Of a DNA stretch of 64,000 bases, positions 51,925 through 59,959 are shown one piece after another. Each line of letters opens with the position of its first letter. Positions within the stretch are counted from its first letter, which is position 1. The stretch comes from G965214625 sp965214625 (GTDB lineage: Bacteria; Pseudomonadota; Gammaproteobacteria; Arenicellales; Poriferihabitantaceae). The notes beneath the pieces are model-generated. The model had not been told where the DNA came from. It was given only the letters and a program-made list of their open reading frames with translations, and ran no database searches. The stretch covers positions 2,990,874 to 3,054,873 of the forward strand of contig OZ243962.1 in the NCBI GenBank assembly GCA_965214625.1. Direction: 5' to 3'. The position numbers and the translations under genes are program-made.

Positions 51925-53769
51925 TTATCGTGGTTCCGGACCGGTGGTCTGACCGGTTCGTCCTGATTGCATCGACCGGTTTGTCATTCGCACCTTTCCG
52001 GTACCCGGATGTCTTTTTAATGTGGCAACGGGCAGTTTGTCCTGAAGTTGCCTGTGGAAGTCTCGAACGCCGCTTTCGAGTGTCGACAGTCTGGGTTCGG
52101 GGAAAACGCTGGACTGCATGGCATCCTGTAACCAGTCAATAAAGCGCGCATCTTCTTGTTCCGCGGATTGATTGATCCGTCGATTGAGATAACGTATCGC
52201 TCTTGTCTCGCGTCGGTCGTCCGGCAACCCGTAACTGCCGCCACGATAGATGGTTTGATCCGTGCTGAGCGGAAGGGTCATGTAAAATTCAATGCTGTCG
52301 GGATACAGGCCCAGTACCATATTCGGGAAAATCGCGACATAGAGCCACAGACGTTGATTGCTTTTCGGTAAATGGTCAAATTCCGGCAGTAGTTTCTGAT
52401 AGTGCCGGACGCTCCAGAATTTACCGGTCTCTTTATTCAATGGGGCGTACGAGATGGCAATGTGTCCAATCCGGTCATCACGATAGCCCTTGCCATAGAG
52501 CTGTTGCAAGGCGGGATGACCAATGGGAACATGATACCCTTCGTTGTCGATGTCGTGAATAACCTTCCAGTTATACGGACGGGTTTGCGCATACCGGGTA
52601 CCGCCTATGGGTTGCATTTGTTCGATCCGGTAGGGGGCCAACAGTGGTTCCACCGGTTTCATCCTTTCCGCCAGTGAGGGCCCTGTCCCTTTAAAGCGGA
52701 CAAAGACAAATCCCATCCAGATTTCAAATTCGAGCGGGACCAGACCATGGTCCTGTTTGGTGAGATGATCGAATGTTTTGTGTGCGGGTACCCCGACGAG
52801 TTGGCCGTTGAGTTGATAGGTCCAGCCGTGAAACGGACAGGTGATTGCCGGTGCACAATGCCCCTGTCGTCTGTCGAACAGCTTGGCACCACGATGCCGG
52901 CACACATTGTGGAAGGCTCTGACCTGGTTGTCGTTGCCTCGGATAATCAGGGCGCGTTCACCGACGGCGTCCAATGTCAGGTAGCTTCTCGGTTCTGCAA
53001 TATCATTGATATGTCCGACCAATAACCAGTTTTTCTTGAACAGTATTTCCTGTTCCAGCGCAAGGAATTCCTTGTCACGATAGGTCCATGGAGCCAGTAA
53101 CTCCGATGTCCGGTTCCCCGAAAACGAACTATCCGGTCCACAGTCAAGTGGAAAATGGTCCGGAAAGACTGCGGACAGGTAATCGATTCCGATCCGGATC
53201 GCCTCGGAGCGGTCAAATTCCGCTGGAGAAAACAGGTATGCTTGCCAGTAGCCATCAATCAGCCCGGTCAGTCCCCGGGTGATGGCCTCGGGGTTCATTT
53301 CTTTGTCGCTATAGCGGCCGCACAGGCTGCGGATACAGCCCAGCAATGCGTTGTGAAATGCCTGATCGTGTTCGCCGCAGATTTTCATGTATTCCTTGCG
53401 TGCCCCACTTTCGCTGGAAAACGCGTTCCAGACAGCAATTTTGTCAGGGTCGCATACGATTGGGTCGAAGTTGACCTCAAGCACCTTTCGAACAATCGCT
53501 TCGGGAGGTGCGTTGGCTGTGAAGACCGTCTTGATCAATCGGTTGTATTCCGCATCAATGTATTCGAGGGTTCCAAGCAGCAGGTGTTCCTTGTTCTTGA
53601 AGTAGAATCCGACAATGCCGGTTGAAAGCTTCGCAGCCTGGGTGACCCGTGCGATGGTTGTATTGGACAGGCCGAATTTACTGATCGTTTGGATAGTTGC
53701 TTCAATCAGTTGTTGGCGTCTGTGATCTTTAGGGCCTTTTTGATGATCAGTGGACGGTGGGTTAAGCAT
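51925..53769 (-). CDS. TetR/BetI-type repressor fused to a Rieske non-heme iron oxygenase
   Basis: One 614-residue protein from ATG 53769. Residues 1-205 are a complete TetR-family repressor most like BetI: HTH 'QLIEATIQTISKFGLSNTTIARVTQAAKLSTGIVGFYF' and the ligand domain ending 'GLTGLIDGYWQAYLFSPAEFDRSEAIRIG'. Residues 225-600 are a Rieske oxygenase: Cys290, His292, Cys311, His314 of the [2Fe-2S] site ('CRHRGAKLFDRRQGHCAPAITCPFHGW') and the Fe site 'NWKVIHDIDNEGYHVPIGHP' with His413 and His418. BetI senses choline and many Rieske relatives demethylate or hydroxylate betaines and carnitine. No frameshift or stop separates the parts. It is divergent from an amine oxidase gene across an operator-like palindrome. 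Confidence 0.92.
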   Translation of the reverse strand: MLNPPSTDHQKGPKDHRRQQLIEATIQTISKFGLSNTTIARVTQAAKLSTGIVGFYFKNKEHLLLGTLEYIDAEYNRLIKTVFTANAPPEAIVRKVLEVNFDPIVCDPDKIAVWNAFSSESGARKEYMKICGEHDQAFHNALLGCIRSLCGRYSDKEMNPEAITRGLTGLIDGYWQAYLFSPAEFDRSEAIRIGIDYLSAVFPDHFPLDCGPDSSFSGNRTSELLAPWTYRDKEFLALEQEILFKKNWLLVGHINDIAEPRSYLTLDAVGERALIIRGNDNQVRAFHNVCRHRGAKLFDRRQGHCAPAITCPFHGWTYQLNGQLVGVPAHKTFDHLTKQDHGLVPLEFEIWMGFVFVRFKGTGPSLAERMKPVEPLLAPYRIEQMQPIGGTRYAQTRPYNWKVIHDIDNEGYHVPIGHPALQQLYGKGYRDDRIGHIAISYAPLNKETGKFWSVRHYQKLLPEFDHLPKSNQRLWLYVAIFPNMVLGLYPDSIEFYMTLPLSTDQTIYRGGSYGLPDDRRETRAIRYLNRRINQSAEQEDARFIDWLQDAMQSSVFPEPRLSTLESGVRDFHRQLQDKLPVATLKRHPGTGKVRMTNRSMQSGRTGQTTGPEPR

Positions 53770-53792
53770 AATATAGAAACAAGACACAAAAT

Positions 53793-53830
53793 ATTGAATG
53801 ATTGTATAATATATTGAATAATCATTCAAT
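53793..53830. promoter_or_regulatory. TetR-family operator-like palindrome in the divergent promoter
   Basis: TTGAATAATCATTCAA (53814-53829) is a perfect 16-bp palindrome. In addition ATTGAATGATT (53793-53803) and AATCATTCAAT (53820-53830) form an 11-bp inverted repeat with 16-bp spacing. A TATAAT (53805-53810) lies between the half-sites, 30 bp before the amine oxidase start. The site also lies 24 bp before the Rieske-TetR start, so one repressor could control both. Confidence 0.7.
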
Positions 53831-53840
53831 TATTGTTGGC

Positions 53841-55124
53841 ATGTCATCTTACCCCCTCATTATCATCGGTGCCGGTGCGGCCGGTTTGAGCGCATCTGCG
53901 TCGGCAACACGCAAAGGCATTCCGCATCTTGTCCTGGAAGCCTCTCATCGTATCGGGGGACGGGGACTGACCGAACTGCTGGAAGGAAAATATGCGGTTG
54001 ATCTGGGCTGTCACTGGTTACATTCGGCCAGCATAAATCCTTATGTGGACTGGGCGGACAAATTGGGGTTTGGCTATCAGGTTTCGGGCGATGCATATGT
54101 CAGATGGCAACAGCACAGTGGCGCAACGGCATCGACCGCTCAGAAAACAGCCTATGGCATGCATTTTAACGGTGACTGGCTGGGAGCATCGGAGCAGGTG
54201 CAGTATGAGAAATTTGCGGCCGCGTGTGATGCGCGTATCCGGGAATCCGCCCGGCAGAAAAAGGATTGTGCAATCTGGGATGTGATGGACCAGGACAGCT
54301 GCTGGAGTGCCTATCATGCGTATTGGCTCTCCCTTATGCATTCGAATGATCCGGACCAGGTTTCCATTTGGGACAGTGTCAATTACCTCGAAACGTATGA
54401 GGACTGGCCCCTCAAGGAAGGATATGGGGCACTCATCAGCGAACAGGGAAAGCCGTGTCCGGTTGCCCTAAATACGGTTGTCCGGGAGATTGACTGGCGA
54501 TCGAAAGCGATCCGCATCAAGACCAGTCAGGGTGAATTACGGGCACAAAAAGTGATCATTTCGGTCTCGACAGGTATCTTGGGAGCCGGTGATATTGTCT
54601 TTACTCCATCCCTGCCTCCCGCCAAACAAGAAGCGATTCATGCATTGCCGCTGGGTAACTACAACAATCTGTTTTTCAGCATCGACCCGGAACCATTCGA
54701 TTCGGATGTCCCCGGTAATCTGCATTTTTACGATGGCGAACACGCGTTGTCATTACGAATCAAGCCTTTCGGGTTACCCTATCTGTTTACCTGTACCGGC
54801 GGCCGTTTTGCCTGGTGGCTTGAAAAGCAGGGGATGGCGGCCTCCGAACAATTTTTAAGGCGCTGTCTGCGCAAGATTTTCGGAAATCAAATCGATCGTC
54901 ATTTGCGGGAATTCAAGTCGAGCGCCTGGGGTTATGATCCATGGGTTAAGGGAGCCTACTCTTCCGCATTGCCCGGCTATGGCCATATGAGATCCGTATT
55001 GGCCGATCCGCTGGAAGAAAAACTCTTTTTTGCTGGAGAGGCGACCTCGACCGATGCGCTGAACACGGCCCATGGTGCGTATCAAAGCGGACAAAGAGCC
55101 GTGCAGGAAATCGATTTGGATTAA
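53841..55124 (+). CDS. flavin-containing amine oxidase
   Basis: A 427-residue FAD enzyme of the monoamine/polyamine oxidase family from ATG 53841. The Rossmann motif is 'IIIGAGAAGLSASASA', followed by 'LEASHRIGGRGLTE' (GG doublet) and 'VDLGCHWLHSA'. The C-terminal FAD motif is 'LFFAGEATSTDALNTAHGAYQSGQRAV'. The SHRIGGR and AHGAYQSG elements are shared with spermine/polyamine and tyramine oxidases. It would oxidise an amine to an imine or aldehyde. It is divergent from the Rieske-TetR gene and probably regulated by it. Confidence 0.9.
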   Translation: MSSYPLIIIGAGAAGLSASASATRKGIPHLVLEASHRIGGRGLTELLEGKYAVDLGCHWLHSASINPYVDWADKLGFGYQVSGDAYVRWQQHSGATASTAQKTAYGMHFNGDWLGASEQVQYEKFAAACDARIRESARQKKDCAIWDVMDQDSCWSAYHAYWLSLMHSNDPDQVSIWDSVNYLETYEDWPLKEGYGALISEQGKPCPVALNTVVREIDWRSKAIRIKTSQGELRAQKVIISVSTGILGAGDIVFTPSLPPAKQEAIHALPLGNYNNLFFSIDPEPFDSDVPGNLHFYDGEHALSLRIKPFGLPYLFTCTGGRFAWWLEKQGMAASEQFLRRCLRKIFGNQIDRHLREFKSSAWGYDPWVKGAYSSALPGYGHMRSVLADPLEEKLFFAGEATSTDALNTAHGAYQSGQRAVQEIDLD

Positions 55125-55382
55125 GTTTGCGATTGGGTATTCCTGCAGGACAGTCTCTGGCTCAAAGCGGTATCGTGTCGGTACTTCAATCGCGGGCAAG
55201 GGGTATCCAAGGACGCCGGCCGTATGCACTCGCATGGTTACACTGTCCCGAAGTTGTCAGTCAGCCCTTCATGTCCTGAACGGTCTACCGGTTACCACGA
55301 TGTTTTCACAGACAATAAACAAGACCGTCACGGAGCGGTACAAGCTACTATATAATGCCCGAAATTCATTCTCCATCTTCCA

Positions 55383-55520
55383 ATGTCTTTACCTGATATT
55401 GATGCAACGCCGGACCCCGAAAACGGGGACGAACTGCGTGACCTCGGGCACAGCGTGATCGATGATGCGGTCGATTATCTGCAGGTTGTGGGCGAATTGC
55501 CGGTACACTGGCCGCAATGA
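55383..55520 (+). pseudogene. N-terminal stub of a PLP-dependent (group II) decarboxylase
   Basis: This 45-codon ORF reads 'DPENGDELRDLGHSVIDDAVDYLQVVGELPVHWP', which matches the first helices of aromatic-L-amino-acid decarboxylases ('LGHRMVDDMVDYLETVRERPVW'). The stop is immediate and overlaps the EamA start in an ATGA junction. The catalytic lysine domain is gone. It is probably the relict of a decarboxylase that once made an amine substrate here. No strong ribosome binding site is visible. Confidence 0.6.
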
Positions 55521-56524
55521 CCGGTTATCTGTCACACGACTTTTCCGTTGACTCCAACAAAGGACTGGCCATGTTCTACATGGTGGTCAGTTCGGTCGTG
55601 ATCAGCTTCGGTGGGCTGATCATGCGCAGTCTGGAGACCAGTGATCCCCTGCAGATCAGTTTTTATCGCTCACTCAGTCTGCTGGGTGCGGTGATCGTTT
55701 TCCTGCTGATGCAGTATGGCAGGCAATCCATTCAGGTCATCCGAAATATCGGCTGGATCGGAATCGCCGGTGGGTGTCTGCTCGGCGGAGCGGGTCTTGC
55801 TCATTTACAGGCACTGGCCACCACGACCATTGCCAATGCAATGTTTGTTCTCGGTGCGATTCCTTTTTTTACCGCCTTGTTCGCTCGGATCCTGCTTAAG
55901 GAAAAACTGCGCAAACGCACACTGGCCACCATGCTGATTGCGGCGACGGGACTCGGTGTGATGGTCCAAGAGGGACTGCAGCTCGGTGCCGGTTATGGCA
56001 ATGTGATGGCCATATTGACCGCCGTCTGTTTTTCGGTGTATGCGGTGATCATACGCAGTCGGCGACGAATAGAAATGTTGCCCGTGCTGATTGTATCGTC
56101 GTTGGTCATCGTTGTTTCCTCTGCCCTTGGCACGAAAGGGGCGCTCAGCATTTCGTTCCACGATGTTCTCCTTTGCCTAATCTGGGGGGCGGTACTGTCC
56201 GGTATTGCCAATTTCCTGTTTCTTTATGCCGCCCGTCATCTGGTCGCTGCAGAAGTGACTCTTTTCATGTTGCTGGAATTTGCGCTCGGTCCGATCTGGG
56301 TATGGTGGGTGGTCAATGAGACCCCCTCGTTGTGGACCGTTGTCGGGGGCGCATTGATCATGGGAGCGGTCGTGGTCCGTTCGGCCATCGAACTGATCAA
56401 CAAGCCGCAAAAATCGATCCTATCGACCGAATCGGCCGGTCTTCTTCCCGATCAAATCAGATCTGATGCCACCATCGCAGTCGCTGCCCGCGTTTCGTGC
56501 CGATCGCCCCACAAGAGGGTATGA
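55517..56524 (+). CDS. EamA/DMT-family transporter
   Basis: A 335-residue ten-helix transporter with the two EamA repeats: 'AMFVLGAIPFFTALFARILLKEKL' and 'AAEVTLFMLLEFALGPIWVWWVVNETPS'. The last 45 residues are a polar tail without known domain. It starts in the stop codon of the decarboxylase stub. As part of the amine cluster it probably exports or imports a small amino metabolite. Another DMT gene at 33.3 kb is only a distant relative. Confidence 0.88.
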   Translation: MTGYLSHDFSVDSNKGLAMFYMVVSSVVISFGGLIMRSLETSDPLQISFYRSLSLLGAVIVFLLMQYGRQSIQVIRNIGWIGIAGGCLLGGAGLAHLQALATTTIANAMFVLGAIPFFTALFARILLKEKLRKRTLATMLIAATGLGVMVQEGLQLGAGYGNVMAILTAVCFSVYAVIIRSRRRIEMLPVLIVSSLVIVVSSALGTKGALSISFHDVLLCLIWGAVLSGIANFLFLYAARHLVAAEVTLFMLLEFALGPIWVWWVVNETPSLWTVVGGALIMGAVVVRSAIELINKPQKSILSTESAGLLPDQIRSDATIAVAARVSCRSPHKRV

Positions 56525-56579
56525 TGAATCGATCCGGGAGAGGGTATGTTGTTGTCGTATCGACCGTCTTCCCGGTGGA

Positions 56580-57146
56580 TTACGTCGCGGCCCGGTCAGA
56601 CCATTTTATCGAACAGCCGATACTCGGTATCTGATGTACTGGCCCTGAGCCGGTTTGCGCAATCTGCGTCATCGCCTCATAGAGTTCACGGGGTGTCGCT
56701 TGGCTGGCTGGCCGACTCCCGGAGGCATCAAGCCTGCCTCGGTACTGTAGCTGTAAACGGGCGTTATAACCAAAGAAATCCGGCGTACAGATGGCGCCAT
56801 ATTGACGAGCGACCTGTTGGTTTTCATCAAACAGGTAGGGAAACGAAAAACCTTTTTCCGAAGCCAGTCGCTTCATATTTTCCGGGGAATCTTCCACATA
56901 GACAGCCGGATCATTCGACATGATGGCCACACTGCCAACGCCATGTTGTCGCAAGGCATCGGTATCACGCACAATGCGGTCAATGATGGCTTTCACATAG
57001 GGGCAGTGATTGCAGATGAACATCACCAATAACCCGTTGTCACCACGACAGTTTTCCAGTGTCCAGTTTTTGCCGTCGGGATCAGATAAACTGAAATCGA
57101 CAGCGGACAACCCGAATTTGCATACAGGTGTTTCAAGAGCGACCAT
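56580..57146 (-). CDS. thioredoxin-fold (AhpC/TSA-like) protein
   Basis: A 188-residue protein from ATG 57146. 'FSLSDPDGKNWTLENCRGDNGLLVMFICNHCPYVKAI' is the start of a redoxin domain with CxxC-like 'CNHC' followed by Pro. 'AIMSNDPAVYVEDSPENMKRLASEKGFSFPYLFDE' matches a widespread family of thioredoxin-like proteins of unknown reductive role. No signal peptide is visible. It points toward the aminotransferase and could protect against peroxide produced by the amine oxidase, which is inference. Confidence 0.8.
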   Translation of the reverse strand: MVALETPVCKFGLSAVDFSLSDPDGKNWTLENCRGDNGLLVMFICNHCPYVKAIIDRIVRDTDALRQHGVGSVAIMSNDPAVYVEDSPENMKRLASEKGFSFPYLFDENQQVARQYGAICTPDFFGYNARLQLQYRGRLDASGSRPASQATPRELYEAMTQIAQTGSGPVHQIPSIGCSIKWSDRAAT

Positions 57147-57366
57147 AGTGGATACAAACCTTGAGTGGTAACGGCTGATTATCGATATCCTGATTGTAAC
57201 CGGGAACCGTGATTTGCTCCACTCCAACCCGGTTGTCCAATGACAACCGGACATGAGCGGCTTTTGGACCGGAAACGTTTGTCGAAGACCGACGTGATCT
57301 CACACCGTTCGATAGCATTTCTTCGATCAACGTGGACATCAAGACCATGTCAACATCATCTTTCAA
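57133..57366 (-). CDS. possible small hypothetical protein
   Basis: A 77-residue frame starting 'MKDDVDMVLMSTLIEEML' with a later 'LDNRVGVEQITVPGYNQDIDNQPLPLKV' stretch that looks like a beta-rich domain. Its stop overlaps the thioredoxin-fold gene start by 14 bp, as in co-translated pairs. There is a weak GAAAG before the ATG. No family recognised; could be spurious. Confidence 0.3.
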   Translation of the reverse strand: MKDDVDMVLMSTLIEEMLSNGVRSRRSSTNVSGPKAAHVRLSLDNRVGVEQITVPGYNQDIDNQPLPLKVCIHYGRS

Positions 57367-57512
57367 AGAAAAAAGATGAAAAAATGTTTTAATACAATAA
57401 TATAAGATGTTTATCTATAAAATAGTCAAGTTTTTCCCTATGCCGGTATATGATCAGACCGCGATGTTGCCCTGCGAGGATACCGGGTCGATTAACGACC
57501 TGTGTCCGATGT

Positions 57513-58907
57513 TCAGGAGGCGGCCAACTCCCTCTTGCAAAGTCCTTCCTCAATGACCTCTTTCATTGCACGTTCAATGCCCGTTCTTAGTTTGCCTACC
57601 AGTTCATCAATTTGTGTTCGATTAATGATCAAAGGTGGCGACATGACGCACATGTTGATCAGCGGTCTCACCAGCAGACCGAGTGACTGGCAGTGTCGAT
57701 CAATCCGGTTACCAAGATCATAATCCAGTGATAGCGAGGTGCCCTTGGCGGTATTGAGTGAGCATTCGACACAGGCCATCAATCCGACACCACGTACCTC
57801 CTTGACGATGGGGATATCCTTCAGCGTTCGAAGCTGAGCCTGAAAATAGGGAATCACTGCACGACAGTGCTCCAGAATGCTTTCCCGTTCCATGATGTCG
57901 AGATTTTTCAGGGCGGCCGCACAGGCCACCGGGTGGCCTGAGTAGGTGAACCCGTTGGAGAATACGGCACCGGGCTGGTGGGTCCGGATGGATTGAATCA
58001 GTCGGTCGGATACCAGAAAGGCGCCTAATGGAACATACCCCGACGTAATGCCCTTGGCGCAGGTAATGATATCGGGAACAATACCAAAGACGGCTTCGGA
58101 TGCAAAATAGTGCCCTAATCGGCCAAAGGCGGTGACGACTTCATCCGATATGTACAAAACGTCGTGTTTTCGACACACCTCGAGACAAGCCGCATGATAG
58201 CCGTCCGGTGCAAGCAGGACGCCTCCCGAGGCAAGGACCGGTTCGGCGATAAAGGCGGCGACACGGTCACCCCCGACGTCGACAATCTTGTCTTCAAGTT
58301 CCCGGACTTTGAGTGCGCAGTATTGCGCTTCAGTCAGGTCACCGGGCCGGTGATTCATGCCAGGGTCTGAAATATGATGAAACAGTTCCGTATTGCAATC
58401 CAGCCAGTTCTTGTCACGTGTCTTGCCGGATGCTGAGGCAGAAAGATAAGTGCTGCCATGATAAGCGTTATGACGGGAGATGATATGTTTCTTTTGCGGC
58501 CGTCCCAGCACATTGTTCAGAAACAGGATAAATCGCAAGGCGGAGTCAACGGCGGTCGAGCCACCAGTTGTGAAAAAAACATGATTCAGATCGCCGGGGG
58601 ACAGGCTGGCCAGTCTGTCGGCCAATTCGGCTGCAGGGCTGTTGGCCAGGCTCCAGGGACTGACGTAGGTCAGTTGCATGACTTGTTCGGCAATCGCATC
58701 GGCCATTTCCTGTCGCCGGTGGCCGATGTTGACGCACCACATCCCGGCAGGTCCATCAAGCAGGGTATTGCCGTCAGAATCGGTAATGTATACCCCTTCA
58801 CCGTGCGTAATAACCGTTCGCTTGTTGTTGCCGAGTCGGTCCAGTTCTTCCCAGGGATGAAGGAATTGATTATCCTGTTGTTGGATGATTTGGGTATTTC
58901 GAGTCAT
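57513..58907 (-). CDS. class III aminotransferase (omega-amino acid / polyamine: pyruvate type)
   Basis: A 464-residue PLP aminotransferase. Key parts are 'DGPAGMWCVNIGHRRQEMADAI' at the N-terminus, 'FFTTGGSTAVDSALRF' phosphate-binding loop, 'YHGSTYLSASASG', 'YISDEVVTAFGRLG' (Asp that binds the PLP nitrogen) and the Schiff-base Lys in 'CAKGITSGYVPLGA' near residue 286. The pattern resembles SpuC-type putrescine- and omega-amino acid-pyruvate aminotransferases. It would take over the terminal amino group from an amine degraded by the cluster. It is read away from the SLC13 gene. Confidence 0.9.
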   Translation of the reverse strand: MTRNTQIIQQQDNQFLHPWEELDRLGNNKRTVITHGEGVYITDSDGNTLLDGPAGMWCVNIGHRRQEMADAIAEQVMQLTYVSPWSLANSPAAELADRLASLSPGDLNHVFFTTGGSTAVDSALRFILFLNNVLGRPQKKHIISRHNAYHGSTYLSASASGKTRDKNWLDCNTELFHHISDPGMNHRPGDLTEAQYCALKVRELEDKIVDVGGDRVAAFIAEPVLASGGVLLAPDGYHAACLEVCRKHDVLYISDEVVTAFGRLGHYFASEAVFGIVPDIITCAKGITSGYVPLGAFLVSDRLIQSIRTHQPGAVFSNGFTYSGHPVACAAALKNLDIMERESILEHCRAVIPYFQAQLRTLKDIPIVKEVRGVGLMACVECSLNTAKGTSLSLDYDLGNRIDRHCQSLGLLVRPLINMCVMSPPLIINRTQIDELVGKLRTGIERAMKEVIEEGLCKRELAAS

Positions 58908-59959
58908 CGTACTCTGCTGTCATGCGTGGCAATTCTTCGATCCGATTGCGGACATGCCAAGGCGAAGTGTAGCAGATATTTTCAGTCATCACCGACTGAC
59001 ATGCCGGGTTGATGACACTCGCGCAACGCCCTGCGACCAATCCCCAATCGTCATGCAGCGGGCTTGATCGTATCTTTCACGGCGGTGTTTATTATTGGAT
59101 CAAAGTATTAATAATTACTTATAATATACTGAATAAAAATATCTATTGATTTGGAATGGTTATCGCCCAATGGCGTGAATGCGTTTTTGTGGTGGACAAA
59201 AAAAGCGACTGATGATTGATTGAATTAATCGGCATATCAGAATATCCCATTGGCGCTGCGACTGAATCGGAAAGACAATAAGACGATATTTCGATTTATT
59301 TTGAGGTATCGGCTCAACGGAGTGCGATACCCAAAAAACGGGGTCAAGTGCACGGTCCGATAACCGCCCAAAGGAGCGCCAGGCACAAGCAGTCCAGTCG
59401 TTTTCTCACTCCTCGGCCACGGGGTCGAACCGGGGGAGTGATTGGGACTGTCAAGAGGCGAAGGTCTCAGGCTACGGGCGTCTTGGGCCAGGTCTTGCCA
59501 CGGGTCATCCGCAGTGTCGTGAAATGAAAGATGCTCCTGCCTCAGTCTCGTTGTGATCGGGCCAGGGGAATGAAAACGAAAACAGTCCATTGTGTCGGGA
59601 TCGTCACCATTCAGGGCGCAATCGCGGCGTATTTGGCGTATTTCCTGTGCTCTTGTCTGACAGTCTTTTGTGACAGGTGATAAAATCGCTACCCGACAGG
59701 TTTTGTCGGGTCCCATAGGTATCGGGAAAGATACTTTGACGGACAAGGTGCATAGGTTGACGGTTTTATTCGATCATTAAGGTGAGTTTGGGAAGCGGTG
59801 GGTGCAAAGGTGATTTGTCGTCACAAGCTGGAATGGGTCGGTCAGGCGTTTAGTGTGCTTTTCTTGTTTGTCGTACCCGCTGACGGGGCGATCAGGAGGC
59901 ATCGCAAGCGTATCGAGTCTCAGTACGGCTGATCGACGGGCGATTATTTAGGGGGTGGA
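58908..59959. other. 1.05-kb region without supported gene
   Basis: Contains an AT-rich part near 59090-59150, about 190 bp upstream of the aminotransferase start. A 169-codon minus-strand frame (59237-59746) has no family resemblance and an atypical composition, and I do not call it. Confidence 0.4.

Noticed and set aside
59090..59150. Second copy of the TTGAAT/ATTCAA operator upstream of the aminotransferase
   Set aside because: The AT-rich sequence has a loose half-site match only and no palindrome.
59237..59746. 169-codon minus-strand frame in the 1-kb gap before the SLC13 gene
   Set aside because: No ribosome binding site, no recognisable motif and an irregular, Arg/Pro/Ser-rich composition.
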